Origin: Crocinitomix catalasitica ATCC 23190
Lineage (GTDB): Bacteria; Bacteroidota; Bacteroidia; Flavobacteriales_D; Crocinitomicaceae
DNA: 43,558 nt
Direction: 5' to 3'
Assembly: GCF_000621625.1 (NCBI RefSeq)
Contig: NZ_JHXV01000037.1
Location: 1 to 43,558 of the forward strand
Made by a program: the position numbers and the translations under genes. The stretch's first letter is position 1, and each line of letters opens with the position of its first letter. The notes beneath the pieces are model-generated. The model worked only from the letters and a program-made list of their open reading frames with translations. It was not told the DNA's origin and made no database searches. This document shows, piece by piece, positions 26,120 to 33,914 of this stretch.

Positions 26120-27418
26120 TTTCTTTTCGAATTTGTATGAATACAAGTACAGTAAAAGGAAAATAAATAGCGAAGTTGTTGGAATTTTATAGCGTCCTAA
26201 GGCTCCAAAATTATAGGATGTAAAGCCTACAATAAAACCAAACAATAAAATATATACTGTAATTGTCGTTAATAACGGTCGGCCGAAAATAAGGCGAAAA
26301 AACTTGCCCCTCAATTTAAAGATTAAATAAACAAATAGTAAAAAAACGAATGTACTTTCTATCGCAGCAAGTAAAACTACGGGATTAGAAGCTTCCCATA
26401 AATAAGGCCTAAAATAAGTAGCATTTAATGCTGCTGGAATTTTTTGTACAACGCCAGTTAATGAATAATCTGCAACCCCTAAATCGTAAGTTGATCCTCC
26501 GATATCAGTGTGCCAACTATGAAATCCTTTGACTTTTCCTTTCACGGCATTATAGGTATAGCTGCTCGACAATTCTGCCACTATTACTGTACTGACATAC
26601 AGTATAAATCCTGTTATTATAACTAAAGTTAAACCCAACAATTTCCTTAAAACCTTATTGTGAATCCGATCTTTAAATGCCGCCGTCAAACCAAATAATA
26701 ACCCTGGAATAAAAGCAATTAAAACATAATCTTTTAGTTTATAGACCAAAAAGCAGGCAAATACTAAAATTGAAAATTTTAAAAAGCTCCATTTATATTT
26801 AAAGAAGGTGAAATAGCAGATATAGATAATTAAATTGATCCCTGCCAACGTGAACGTATCTTTCATTATTCCACTTCCCCAAAAAACAACGGACGGCAAT
26901 AAAAATACAGCAATAAAATTCAAAATATCTTGTTTTGGCATGACATCAACAAAGACCTTGTACAATTTCCAAGCACCAAAAAACGCAATGGTAGATAATA
27001 AAAGAGTTGTTACTAAATAAGATTGAAATGATAACAGAACAAATGGCGATAATAACTTCACCATAAACCATTCCTCTGCTCCTCGCGAATAAGAAATATT
27101 TGACGTAATTTGATCTAAATCTAAAGGTAAATTTTTATGACTTGAAAACAAAAGTCGAAAATAATCAATTGGATGATCGATGAAAGTTTGAGAGAGAACA
27201 TTTGCACCTCGGAAATAAAGAAAGGTGTCACCAAATTTGTAATAATAGACATAAATCAAGGTGAACATTAAGCCTCCGAAAACTTTACTGGTAAAACCTG
27301 GTAAGAAATAACGATAGTATTTTTCAGATTTATTGGCACGATAAATAAATAACACCAAAAAAATTAATGTGAAATATACAAGCCAAATAGCCCAATCAAT
27401 AATTGTTATTTCGCCCAT
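26108..27418 (-). CDS. Polytopic membrane protein, candidate Wzy-like polymerase
   Basis: A 436-residue protein with about ten hydrophobic segments spread over the length and one large loop (about residues 285-345, with FHSWHTDIGGSTYDLGVADY). Characteristic sequences are GDTFLYFRGANVLS, LLPSVVFWGSGIMKDTFTLAG and FNFGALGRYKIPTTS. The size, topology and the F-W-x-S-G-x-x-K-D block near a central helix resemble polymerases or EpsG-like proteins of polysaccharide clusters. Since the cluster has a Wzx flippase and no other polytopic gene, it is the best Wzy candidate. That is inference: Wzy proteins have little sequence conservation. It is the only minus-strand gene in the cluster. Confidence 0.55.
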   Translation of the reverse strand: MGEITIIDWAIWLVYFTLIFLVLFIYRANKSEKYYRYFLPGFTSKVFGGLMFTLIYVYYYKFGDTFLYFRGANVLSQTFIDHPIDYFRLLFSSHKNLPLDLDQITSNISYSRGAEEWFMVKLLSPFVLLSFQSYLVTTLLLSTIAFFGAWKLYKVFVDVMPKQDILNFIAVFLLPSVVFWGSGIMKDTFTLAGINLIIYICYFTFFKYKWSFLKFSILVFACFLVYKLKDYVLIAFIPGLLFGLTAAFKDRIHNKVLRKLLGLTLVIITGFILYVSTVIVAELSSSYTYNAVKGKVKGFHSWHTDIGGSTYDLGVADYSLTGVVQKIPAALNATYFRPYLWEASNPVVLLAAIESTFVFLLFVYLIFKLRGKFFRLIFGRPLLTTITVYILLFGFIVGFTSYNFGALGRYKIPTTSLFIFLLLYLYSYKFEKKSID

Positions 27419-27556
27419 TGCTTTTGCGCCTATAAATTGCTGGAGCAGCTAATTTAATTAGAATTTTTTGATTCGACTTAAAAAGCTAATAGACCAACAA
27501 TATTTTTAATCGTTCATCACCGTTATTATGGTATGATTTGAGAAAAGGAAAATATG

Positions 27557-27564
27557 TACCTTTG
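27557..27564 (+). promoter_or_regulatory. -7 element of the deacetylase-formyltransferase pair
   Basis: TACCTTTG matches TAnnTTTG and lies 11 bp before the ATG at 27575. A TTTG at 27537-27540 could be the -33 box, but the spacer is 16 bp rather than 19. Confidence 0.55.
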
Positions 27565-27574
27565 TGAGAACTGT

Positions 27575-28549
27575 ATGGCGAATAAAGGAGCTTTTTGTAT
27601 ATCATTAGATTTTGAAAAATATTGGGGCGTTCGTGATGTACGACAAACGCAAGATATTGCACAAGAATTCGTTGCGATTAACGATGTTCTTACACAACTC
27701 TTAAAAACTTTTGACAAATACAATACCCATGTAACTTGGGCAGTAGTTGGTTTATTGGTGCATGATACGATTGAAGAATTATTAACAGCATCAAAAGGTA
27801 TGCAAATAGGTTATAAAGACCATAACCTATCCCCTTTTCCACTTTCCAAATTGAATTTAGAAACGATGCATGAAGATTTGATCATTGCTCCGCAAGAAAT
27901 CAAGAACATTCTTCAAAATAAAAATTACGAATTGGCTTCGCATACTTACAGTCATTATTATTGTTTAGAATCAGGACAATACATAGAAGACTTTAAGTTA
28001 GACCTGCAAAAGATGACAAGCATTGCTGAAAAATTAAATATTCAATTCAAATCTATTGTATTCCCTCGCAACCAAGTCGATGAAACTTGTTTGGCGGCAT
28101 GTTTTAACGAAGGCATACTAGTTTACAGAGGCAATCAACCCAATAAGTATTGGCGGAATTCGACCTACGGCACCGAACCGTTTATTAAGAAATTAATGCG
28201 TGTTTTGGATGCTTATTTCCCCTTATCTAAAACAGATACTATAAAAATAGATGCTTTAAAAGCAGAAAATGAACGTCCTATAAATTTACCTGCTTCACGT
28301 TTTTTAAGACCTGCTCAGAAATTCAATTTTTTAGACCATCTAAAAGTTCGTCGCATCAAAAAAGAAATGCGAAAGGCAGCAAAATCTGGAGCGATTTATC
28401 ATCTCTGGTGGCATCCACATAATTTTTGTACGTTTACTGAGGAAAACTTAAAACAATTGGCCGAAATATTAAAGTACCAGCAAGCATTGCATCAAGAATT
28501 TAATTTCCCATCGTTAACCATGTCTGAAATTGCAGCTCATGTCAAATAA
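27575..28549 (+). CDS. NodB-like polysaccharide deacetylase
   Basis: A 324-residue carbohydrate-esterase-4-like protein. FCISLDFEKYWGVRD near the N-terminus carries the first catalytic/metal Asp block in its D-F-E variant, and ELASHTYSHYYC (about residue 129) is the H-(S/T)-x-x-H metal site. FPRNQVDETCL and IYHLWWHPHNF match later conserved blocks. It has no signal peptide, so it probably acts in the cytoplasm on a nucleotide sugar or lipid-linked intermediate, removing an N- or O-acetyl group. The start at 27575 follows the promoter at 27557-27564; ATG at 27554 would precede it. The formyltransferase start lies within its last codons. Confidence 0.8.
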   Translation: MANKGAFCISLDFEKYWGVRDVRQTQDIAQEFVAINDVLTQLLKTFDKYNTHVTWAVVGLLVHDTIEELLTASKGMQIGYKDHNLSPFPLSKLNLETMHEDLIIAPQEIKNILQNKNYELASHTYSHYYCLESGQYIEDFKLDLQKMTSIAEKLNIQFKSIVFPRNQVDETCLAACFNEGILVYRGNQPNKYWRNSTYGTEPFIKKLMRVLDAYFPLSKTDTIKIDALKAENERPINLPASRFLRPAQKFNFLDHLKVRRIKKEMRKAAKSGAIYHLWWHPHNFCTFTEENLKQLAEILKYQQALHQEFNFPSLTMSEIAAHVK

Positions 28550-29282
28550 AAAAGCATTAATCATAGCGCAGGCAGGCTTAACAACCGACTTATTACATAC
28601 GACAGTCGCTAAACATTTTGATGCTGTTGAAATCGTCCTAGAAGCGTCTGAAAGCAAAAAGACAATCTTAAAAAGACGCATAAAAAAATTAGGTTTGAGT
28701 AAAGTAATAGGACAAGTACTATTTATGTTATTTGCCCACCCTTTTATTCCCAAGCGTAAAGATCGGATCAAAGCAATATTGAAGGATTATAATATTCAAC
28801 ATCAACCTTTACCTATTCAACAATATCAAGTGAATAGTGTTCATGATGCAGCCTTAATTGAGCACATTAAAAAGATAGATCCTGACATTATTTTTATTAA
28901 TGGCACCAGAATAATAAAAGCGAAAGTACTTTCAGCTACTCAAGCTAAATTCGTCAATATACATGTGGGTATCACGCCAAGTTATAGAGGGGTTCACGGT
29001 GGATTTTGGGCAATAAAAAATGGGCGTACAGATTTATTTGGAACAACTTTACATTTGGTAGATACTGGAATTGATACTGGTGCGATAATCGATCAAATTA
29101 TATTAACACCTACAAAAGTTGACAATTTTAAAACCTATCCTATTTTACAATACTGCGGTGGATTAAAATTGATTGAAAAACATGTAGAAGCCTTGCAAAC
29201 AAATAATATCCAACCCAAATCTTCACTTTCAGAAGAGAGTCACCTTTATTATCATCCAACATTGCTCGAATTCGTTCGATAA
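28539..29282 (+). CDS. Formyltransferase-fold protein, probable sugar N-formyltransferase
   Basis: A 247-residue protein of the formyl-transferase (GART/FMT N-terminal) fold. The catalytic Asn and His are visible in FVNIHVGITPSYRGVHGG and the Asp in HLVDTGIDTGAI, matching the N-x-H...D triad that uses N10-formyltetrahydrofolate. It lacks the C-terminal domain of methionyl-tRNA formyltransferase, and its N-terminal 90 residues are unlike FMT, so amino-sugar N-formylation is more likely (inference). Start 28539 is preferred to TTG 28530; it overlaps the deacetylase gene by 11 bp, so the two are translationally coupled. It abuts the convergent rlmH gene with no gap. Confidence 0.7.
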   Translation: MSNKKALIIAQAGLTTDLLHTTVAKHFDAVEIVLEASESKKTILKRRIKKLGLSKVIGQVLFMLFAHPFIPKRKDRIKAILKDYNIQHQPLPIQQYQVNSVHDAALIEHIKKIDPDIIFINGTRIIKAKVLSATQAKFVNIHVGITPSYRGVHGGFWAIKNGRTDLFGTTLHLVDTGIDTGAIIDQIILTPTKVDNFKTYPILQYCGGLKLIEKHVEALQTNNIQPKSSLSEESHLYYHPTLLEFVR

Positions 29283-29756
29283 TTATTCGTGATGGTAAGG
29301 TTCGTTATTCAAAATCGTAAAAGCACGATATATTTGTTCGATAAAAAACAGGCGAATCATTTGGTGAGAGAAGGTTAATTTTGATAATGATATTTTTTGA
29401 TCTGCAATATTATAAACAGCATCCGAAAATCCATAAGCTCCACCAATTACAAAAGTGATATGCTTATAACTCATATTCATTTTTTGTTGCATCCAATTGG
29501 CGAACTTCATAGAGGTAAATTCTTTGCCTTTATCGTCCAAAAGAATTACCAATCCACTGCCTTCAATTTTTTTAAGAATCAGTTTACCTTCCTCTAATTT
29601 AATCTCATGCTCGGATAAATTTTTGGCATTTTTAAGATCTGGTATTTCTATTTTTTCGAAGCCAATATATTTTGTAATCCTTTTTAAATACTCGTTCTCT
29701 CCTTCAAGTAAAAAGGATTCGTTGGTTTTACCAATGGCAATTAATTTGATCTTCAT
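29283..29756 (-). CDS. rlmH: 23S rRNA (pseudouridine-1915-N3) methyltransferase
   Basis: A 157-residue SPOUT methyltransferase that methylates pseudouridine 1915 in helix 69 of 23S rRNA. MKIKLIAIGKTNESF, LLDDKGKEFTSMKFANW, FVIGGAYGFSDAVY and the C-terminal LSKLTFSHQMIRLFFIEQIYRAFTILNNEPYHHE are hallmarks of RlmH. The start at 29756 is taken because the promoter at 29775-29782 lies downstream of the alternative start at 29786. Length is normal for the family. Confidence 0.95.
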   Translation of the reverse strand: MKIKLIAIGKTNESFLLEGENEYLKRITKYIGFEKIEIPDLKNAKNLSEHEIKLEEGKLILKKIEGSGLVILLDDKGKEFTSMKFANWMQQKMNMSYKHITFVIGGAYGFSDAVYNIADQKISLSKLTFSHQMIRLFFIEQIYRAFTILNNEPYHHE

Positions 29757-29774
29757 AAAGCAAAAAATGAATAA

Positions 29775-29782
29775 CAAAATTA
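29775..29782 (-). promoter_or_regulatory. -7 element of rlmH
   Basis: TAATTTTG on the minus strand matches TAnnTTTG about 18 bp before the ATG at 29756. Confidence 0.5.
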
Positions 29783-29937
29783 ACATTATAAGTCGCCAAT
29801 GAAACTAATTTTCTTAGATTAGGGTCTTTATATTGTACAAATCACGTTGCATATTTATATGTTTTGCCATAGTATCAATATTGGCTTAGTTTTTGATATA
29901 ATGCACTGAGAAGTTGATTTAAGTAGAATTAATTGAA

Positions 29938-30414
29938 ATGAAAAAAATCACGTTTACCTTTTTAGTTTTGCTCCAAGCTAGTTTTGGTTTTTCACAAGAT
30001 GCTGAAATCGAATTGGCAAAGGTTGAAACTGCTAAAACATTCCGCGTTGGAGGGGTTACACAATCATTGTCAAATTTTGAGCAAAACATTACAGTAGCAT
30101 TCAAAACTGGTAATGCGGCTAAAATTGCCGAATATTTTGCAGGGAATATTGATTTATCGATCAACGAAAAAAGCAGTCTTTATTCGAAATCTCAGGCTCA
30201 TCAAATTTTAAAGAATTTTTTCATTGCAGATGCACCTGTATCGTTTACAGTTATGCACCAAGGTAATATTGATAAGAATAGTTTTTATTTGATTGGAGAG
30301 CTTAAGACAGCTCAAAAGAAAACATACCGTGTAACTATTAACAGTCGACAATTAAAAGGACTGAAATTGATTACTTCATTAGCAATTGAGAAGGCTAGTT
30401 ATCTTCCACAATAA
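29938..30414 (+). CDS. DUF4783 secreted protein
   Basis: A 158-residue exported protein. MKKITFTFLVLLQASFGFSQ is a signal peptide. The mature part has IAEYFAGNIDLSI, SSLYSKSQAHQILKNFF and FTVMHQGNIDKNSFYLIGEL, the pattern of DUF4783, an NTF2-like Bacteroidota family of unknown function often encoded near basic metabolic genes. It is probably periplasmic. It converges with the lipoprotein gene at 30395-31138 and overlaps it by 20 bp. Two nearby motifs on the plus strand (around 29850-29900) resemble the -7 box but have one extra base. Confidence 0.8.
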   Translation: MKKITFTFLVLLQASFGFSQDAEIELAKVETAKTFRVGGVTQSLSNFEQNITVAFKTGNAAKIAEYFAGNIDLSINEKSSLYSKSQAHQILKNFFIADAPVSFTVMHQGNIDKNSFYLIGELKTAQKKTYRVTINSRQLKGLKLITSLAIEKASYLPQ

Positions 30415-31138
30415 ACCCACCTTTATAGAGCATCCTTTCGATTGAAGAAACCATCACAAAACTGTGATAAACAAAAATTGTTTCCCCTTGGTATAAATCC
30501 GGGTTAGATTGTAACGAATCTATTAAAATATCACCTTCCTGAAAGAAGAGTGCTACATTATAATTGCTCTTATCATTTTCAAGTATCAAATAATTATCAG
30601 GCTCTATAATTAAGAACTCCCCAAATTTCATTTCAAATTCTCCCGTTTGAGAAACGGCTCTATGTGCCCTATCAAAATCATAGTCGTTTATATTTACATT
30701 CGCCTCTTTTATTGGGGCAAATTCAAGGTCCATTTCGTTAACAGCAGCTCTTTCAGTAGCAGAAAGTATATCGTGTCCATTGGTATAAATTTGTCGCGAA
30801 ACAAAACCGAATTCGAGCACGTTTGATACAATATTCTCATCAATAAAAACAGGAACACCTGACTTATAATAAACACTTCTTCTTGTTATATCATCTCCGT
30901 TCTCCAATTCCTCATAATGCAATACGATTGAATCTTCTAGCAAATACTCAATCGCTCTATAAGATCTATTTTCTTTAGAAAATTTCATACTTTGCCCTAC
31001 TGCAAATTCGCGGTCAGGACTTGTGATATCCGCAACATAGCTTTTAATGCCATCTACATCAATTTCTATTGATTTATTACGGGTACAACTAACTATTACA
31101 AGTACAAAAAGAAAGCATAAACCAACAGGTTTACTCAT
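30395..31138 (-). CDS. Lipoprotein, unknown function
   Basis: A predicted 247-residue lipoprotein. Start 31138 gives MSKPVGLCFLFVLVIVSC with the lipidated Cys at 18; the longer frame to 31231 has no better signal. The mature sequence is acidic and beta-rich, with no recognised domain: features include YYKSGVPVFIDENIVSN and LFFQEGDILID. No catalytic motif is obvious. It lies downstream of the OmpA-like gene but is separated from it by a strong terminator at 31212-31248, so it must have its own promoter, which I cannot identify. Confidence 0.7.
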   Translation of the reverse strand: MSKPVGLCFLFVLVIVSCTRNKSIEIDVDGIKSYVADITSPDREFAVGQSMKFSKENRSYRAIEYLLEDSIVLHYEELENGDDITRRSVYYKSGVPVFIDENIVSNVLEFGFVSRQIYTNGHDILSATERAAVNEMDLEFAPIKEANVNINDYDFDRAHRAVSQTGEFEMKFGEFLIIEPDNYLILENDKSNYNVALFFQEGDILIDSLQSNPDLYQGETIFVYHSFVMVSSIERMLYKGGFIVEDN

Positions 31139-31211
31139 TAATTTGAACCATTTAAATGTTTGCATAAAAATTTTGTATTTAACCAAAAAGGAGCTAAAGT
31201 AAAAAGAATAA

Positions 31212-31248
31212 AATAAAAATGCCTGTTTCAATTATTGAAACAGGCATT
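31212..31248 (-). terminator. Rho-independent terminator of the OmpA/TSP3 gene
   Basis: The arms 31218-31231 and 31235-31248 (core ATGCCTGTTTCAA / TTGAAACAGGCAT) form a 13-14 bp perfect stem with a tiny loop. Read on the minus strand it is followed by TTTTTATTTTATTC. Confidence 0.9.
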
Positions 31249-31271
31249 AATTTTAAGATTTTAACAAAATA

Positions 31272-33902
31272 TTATTCGAATTGAATATCCATTTCAACAC
31301 GTCTATTTTTCTGACGTCCTTCTGGTGTATCATTCGTATCGATTGGTTTTTCCTCGCCAAAGTACTCAACTAGAATTCGTTCAGCCTCAACACCATTTGT
31401 AATTAAATATTGTTGAACAGCTTCAGCTCTTTTCTTAGAAAGAATCAAGTTAGACTGAGCCGCACCTTGACTATCTGTATGTCCAGAAACTTTCAATTTC
31501 CAATCTTTCTTGTCAACCAATAAGATTGCTAAGTTGGTTAAAGACTCATAAGAGCTTTCTTTAATCACAGCTTTAGCAGATTCAAATTCTAGGTTTTCAA
31601 AAGCCGTATTGATGACAATTTGATCTTTCTCATCAATTTCAGGACAACCTTTATTTTCAATTGTACCTGGTACATTCACACAATTATCATCTTTATCCAA
31701 TACTCCATCACCGTCTGTATCTTTATAAGGACAACCATCATTCTTCGCTGGACCTGCATTATAAGGACATTTATCATCTTTATCTAATAAGCCATCGCCA
31801 TCAGTATCAGGCCAAGGACAACCTCTATTTTCAACTGGACCTGCTTCAGTAGGGCAAGAATCTAAATAATCAAAAATTCCATCATTATCAGAATCAGGAC
31901 ATCCTTGATTTTCGATAGGACCAGCAACAGTTGGACATAAATCATCTTCATCTTTTAAGCCATCACCATCCGTATCTGGACATCCTTTAAATAATTCAAT
32001 CCCTGCAACATCAGGACATTCATCATCTTTATCAATGATTTTATCGCCATCTCTATCTGGACATCCATTAAACTCAACTAAACCTGGATCATCTGGACAA
32101 TCATCATTCTTATCTATTACTTTATCTCCATCTCTATCAGGACAACCGTTAAATTCTGCTGTTCCAGGATCGTTAGGACATTCGTCCTCTGAATCTTGAA
32201 TACCATCTAAATCAGAATCAGGACAACCTTTAAACGCCCAAACACCTGCAATATCAGGACAAGCATCTAATTTATCAGAAACCTTATCTAAATCGACATC
32301 ATTCGGATGACTATGTAGAATTGGTACTTTTAATGCAAAGTAGAAATTAGCACCACGTATTTTTTTATCCTTCTCACGAACGAATAATGTACGTAAATCA
32401 CTTGTTCCTAGAATTACAGGACCCAAACGTAAACCTAGACCAGCAGTTGCTCCATAAATTGTATTGTAATTAACAGGAATAGATAAACCAGCCCAAGCAA
32501 AATCATATCTAGGTGTAACACTAAAAGTAGTTGGATATCTTACCTTATGCGCATCATTTTTCATTTGAAACCCAACAAATGCACCTGCATTTACATAAAT
32601 ATCACTCCAAACATGGTAATCAATATTTGCTGTTAAATGCGTTGGTAAATTCATATAATACGATCCTTCATCTTCAGAATCATAAGAAGCGTAACCAGCT
32701 TGTACCAAGGTATCAACATTTGCGTTAAACGATTCTAATCCTTCCGTATCATCAAAATCAAAAAGACTCAATACAGCATTTTGATCATCGAAAGGTACAT
32801 CAACGCTAAAATCTCGGCTATTCTTAGATTTTTCATAACGCATACCTCCAATATCATTCAAAGCTAAACTAAATTTTACCTTATATTTATTACGGTCTTT
32901 TCTCCAAATATTCGTCTCACCGTCCATGTCGTATTTGTACTCTTCCCAATCTGGACGCCATTCGTAAACTACACCAATGTCAAACCCTAATCCTAATTTA
33001 GATTGCATTTGTCTCACGTCTCCGAAGGTTAAAGAACTATCAGCGCCCGAACCACCGGTATAAGAACTTGAAGAAGCATCCCAAACCTCATCAATATTTG
33101 CAGAATAACCATAATTGAAATCTCCGCCTAGACCATATAAAGTATCTGCGTTTTTAACATTATAACGCATTTCATCACTATACATGTATATCGAACCTAA
33201 ACCTTGTAAGAATTTAACTTTTACACCTGCTTTCAAAAAATGTTCACCTTCATCTAAAACAGACATGGCGAAACCTAAATTATATTCCGTCCAATTATTA
33301 AAAGCTAAGTTTATAGTTTCATCTGTAAAATTCTGATTCCACAGTGAAGCAAAATCAAGCCCATTTGTAGCTAATGCAATTAACTCTGGTGAAACATTGT
33401 CAATATTTAGAAAAGTTCTATTCTTTACACCAATACTTATCGCCATTTTATCTGAAATGGATACCATTGCATTTAAAATATCAATATTGGTTTCGAAGAA
33501 AAACTGTCTATTCAAACCTTTTGGGTTCCCAAACTCAAATAAACTTCCTTTATTCGCATTGACCGAATCTTGTGCATTTGCACTAGAAATTAAACGATCG
33601 AAACTTAACGTTTCTTGCCATGCTGCAGCTTTTGGATTCTTGATTGTATCACCGGAGAACGATCCATTCCACCAATAAGGCATAATGTGCGGATTGATAT
33701 ACAAGTGATCGTTATACGCCGAAGTTGACATACCAAACAAGGTTACATCTACCTTAAAACGGTTATCCGCAATGTGCGCGGGATTTAAATCTCCCCCAGA
33801 TACACCAGAATAATTACTCTGCCTATAGCCCAAAAAATCTTGCGCTAAACTAGGAAGGGAGCAAATACCCAACATCAATAAAACTAGTATTTTTCTTTTC
33901 AT
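31272..33902 (-). CDS. OmpA-family outer membrane protein with TSP3 repeats
   Basis: An 876-residue outer membrane protein. A signal peptide (ends SLAQ, residue 21) is followed by a beta-strand-rich region (to about residue 545) beginning FLGYRQSNYSGVSGGDLNPA, resembling DUF5723-type barrels. Residues about 546-750 hold eight calcium-binding thrombospondin type 3 repeats of the D-x-D-x-D-G-x-x-D-x-x-D-x-C-P type. The C-terminal 115 residues are an OmpA peptidoglycan-binding domain, with LKVSGHTDSQGAAQSNLILSKKRAEAVQQYL and GRQKNRRVEM. It should anchor the outer membrane to peptidoglycan through a calcium-stiffened spacer. It lies 12 bp after the 33915-36209 gene and is co-transcribed. Confidence 0.92.
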   Translation of the reverse strand: MKRKILVLLMLGICSLPSLAQDFLGYRQSNYSGVSGGDLNPAHIADNRFKVDVTLFGMSTSAYNDHLYINPHIMPYWWNGSFSGDTIKNPKAAAWQETLSFDRLISSANAQDSVNANKGSLFEFGNPKGLNRQFFFETNIDILNAMVSISDKMAISIGVKNRTFLNIDNVSPELIALATNGLDFASLWNQNFTDETINLAFNNWTEYNLGFAMSVLDEGEHFLKAGVKVKFLQGLGSIYMYSDEMRYNVKNADTLYGLGGDFNYGYSANIDEVWDASSSSYTGGSGADSSLTFGDVRQMQSKLGLGFDIGVVYEWRPDWEEYKYDMDGETNIWRKDRNKYKVKFSLALNDIGGMRYEKSKNSRDFSVDVPFDDQNAVLSLFDFDDTEGLESFNANVDTLVQAGYASYDSEDEGSYYMNLPTHLTANIDYHVWSDIYVNAGAFVGFQMKNDAHKVRYPTTFSVTPRYDFAWAGLSIPVNYNTIYGATAGLGLRLGPVILGTSDLRTLFVREKDKKIRGANFYFALKVPILHSHPNDVDLDKVSDKLDACPDIAGVWAFKGCPDSDLDGIQDSEDECPNDPGTAEFNGCPDRDGDKVIDKNDDCPDDPGLVEFNGCPDRDGDKIIDKDDECPDVAGIELFKGCPDTDGDGLKDEDDLCPTVAGPIENQGCPDSDNDGIFDYLDSCPTEAGPVENRGCPWPDTDGDGLLDKDDKCPYNAGPAKNDGCPYKDTDGDGVLDKDDNCVNVPGTIENKGCPEIDEKDQIVINTAFENLEFESAKAVIKESSYESLTNLAILLVDKKDWKLKVSGHTDSQGAAQSNLILSKKRAEAVQQYLITNGVEAERILVEYFGEEKPIDTNDTPEGRQKNRRVEMDIQFE

Positions 33903-33914
33903 AAGTATTTGTTT

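Noticed and set aside
27451-27470. AT-rich palindrome CTAATTTAATTAG between the membrane protein and the deacetylase
   Set aside because: Its composition makes chance likely, and it is not placed at a recognisable promoter box.
29397-29802. Plus-strand ORFs opposite rlmH
   Set aside because: They overlap the intact rlmH gene and its promoter and have no conserved sequence.
31661-32215. Regular repeats that could suggest a CRISPR or satellite array
   Set aside because: The periodicity comes from the TSP3 protein repeats of the OmpA-family gene. The units diverge at synonymous sites and there are no unique spacers.
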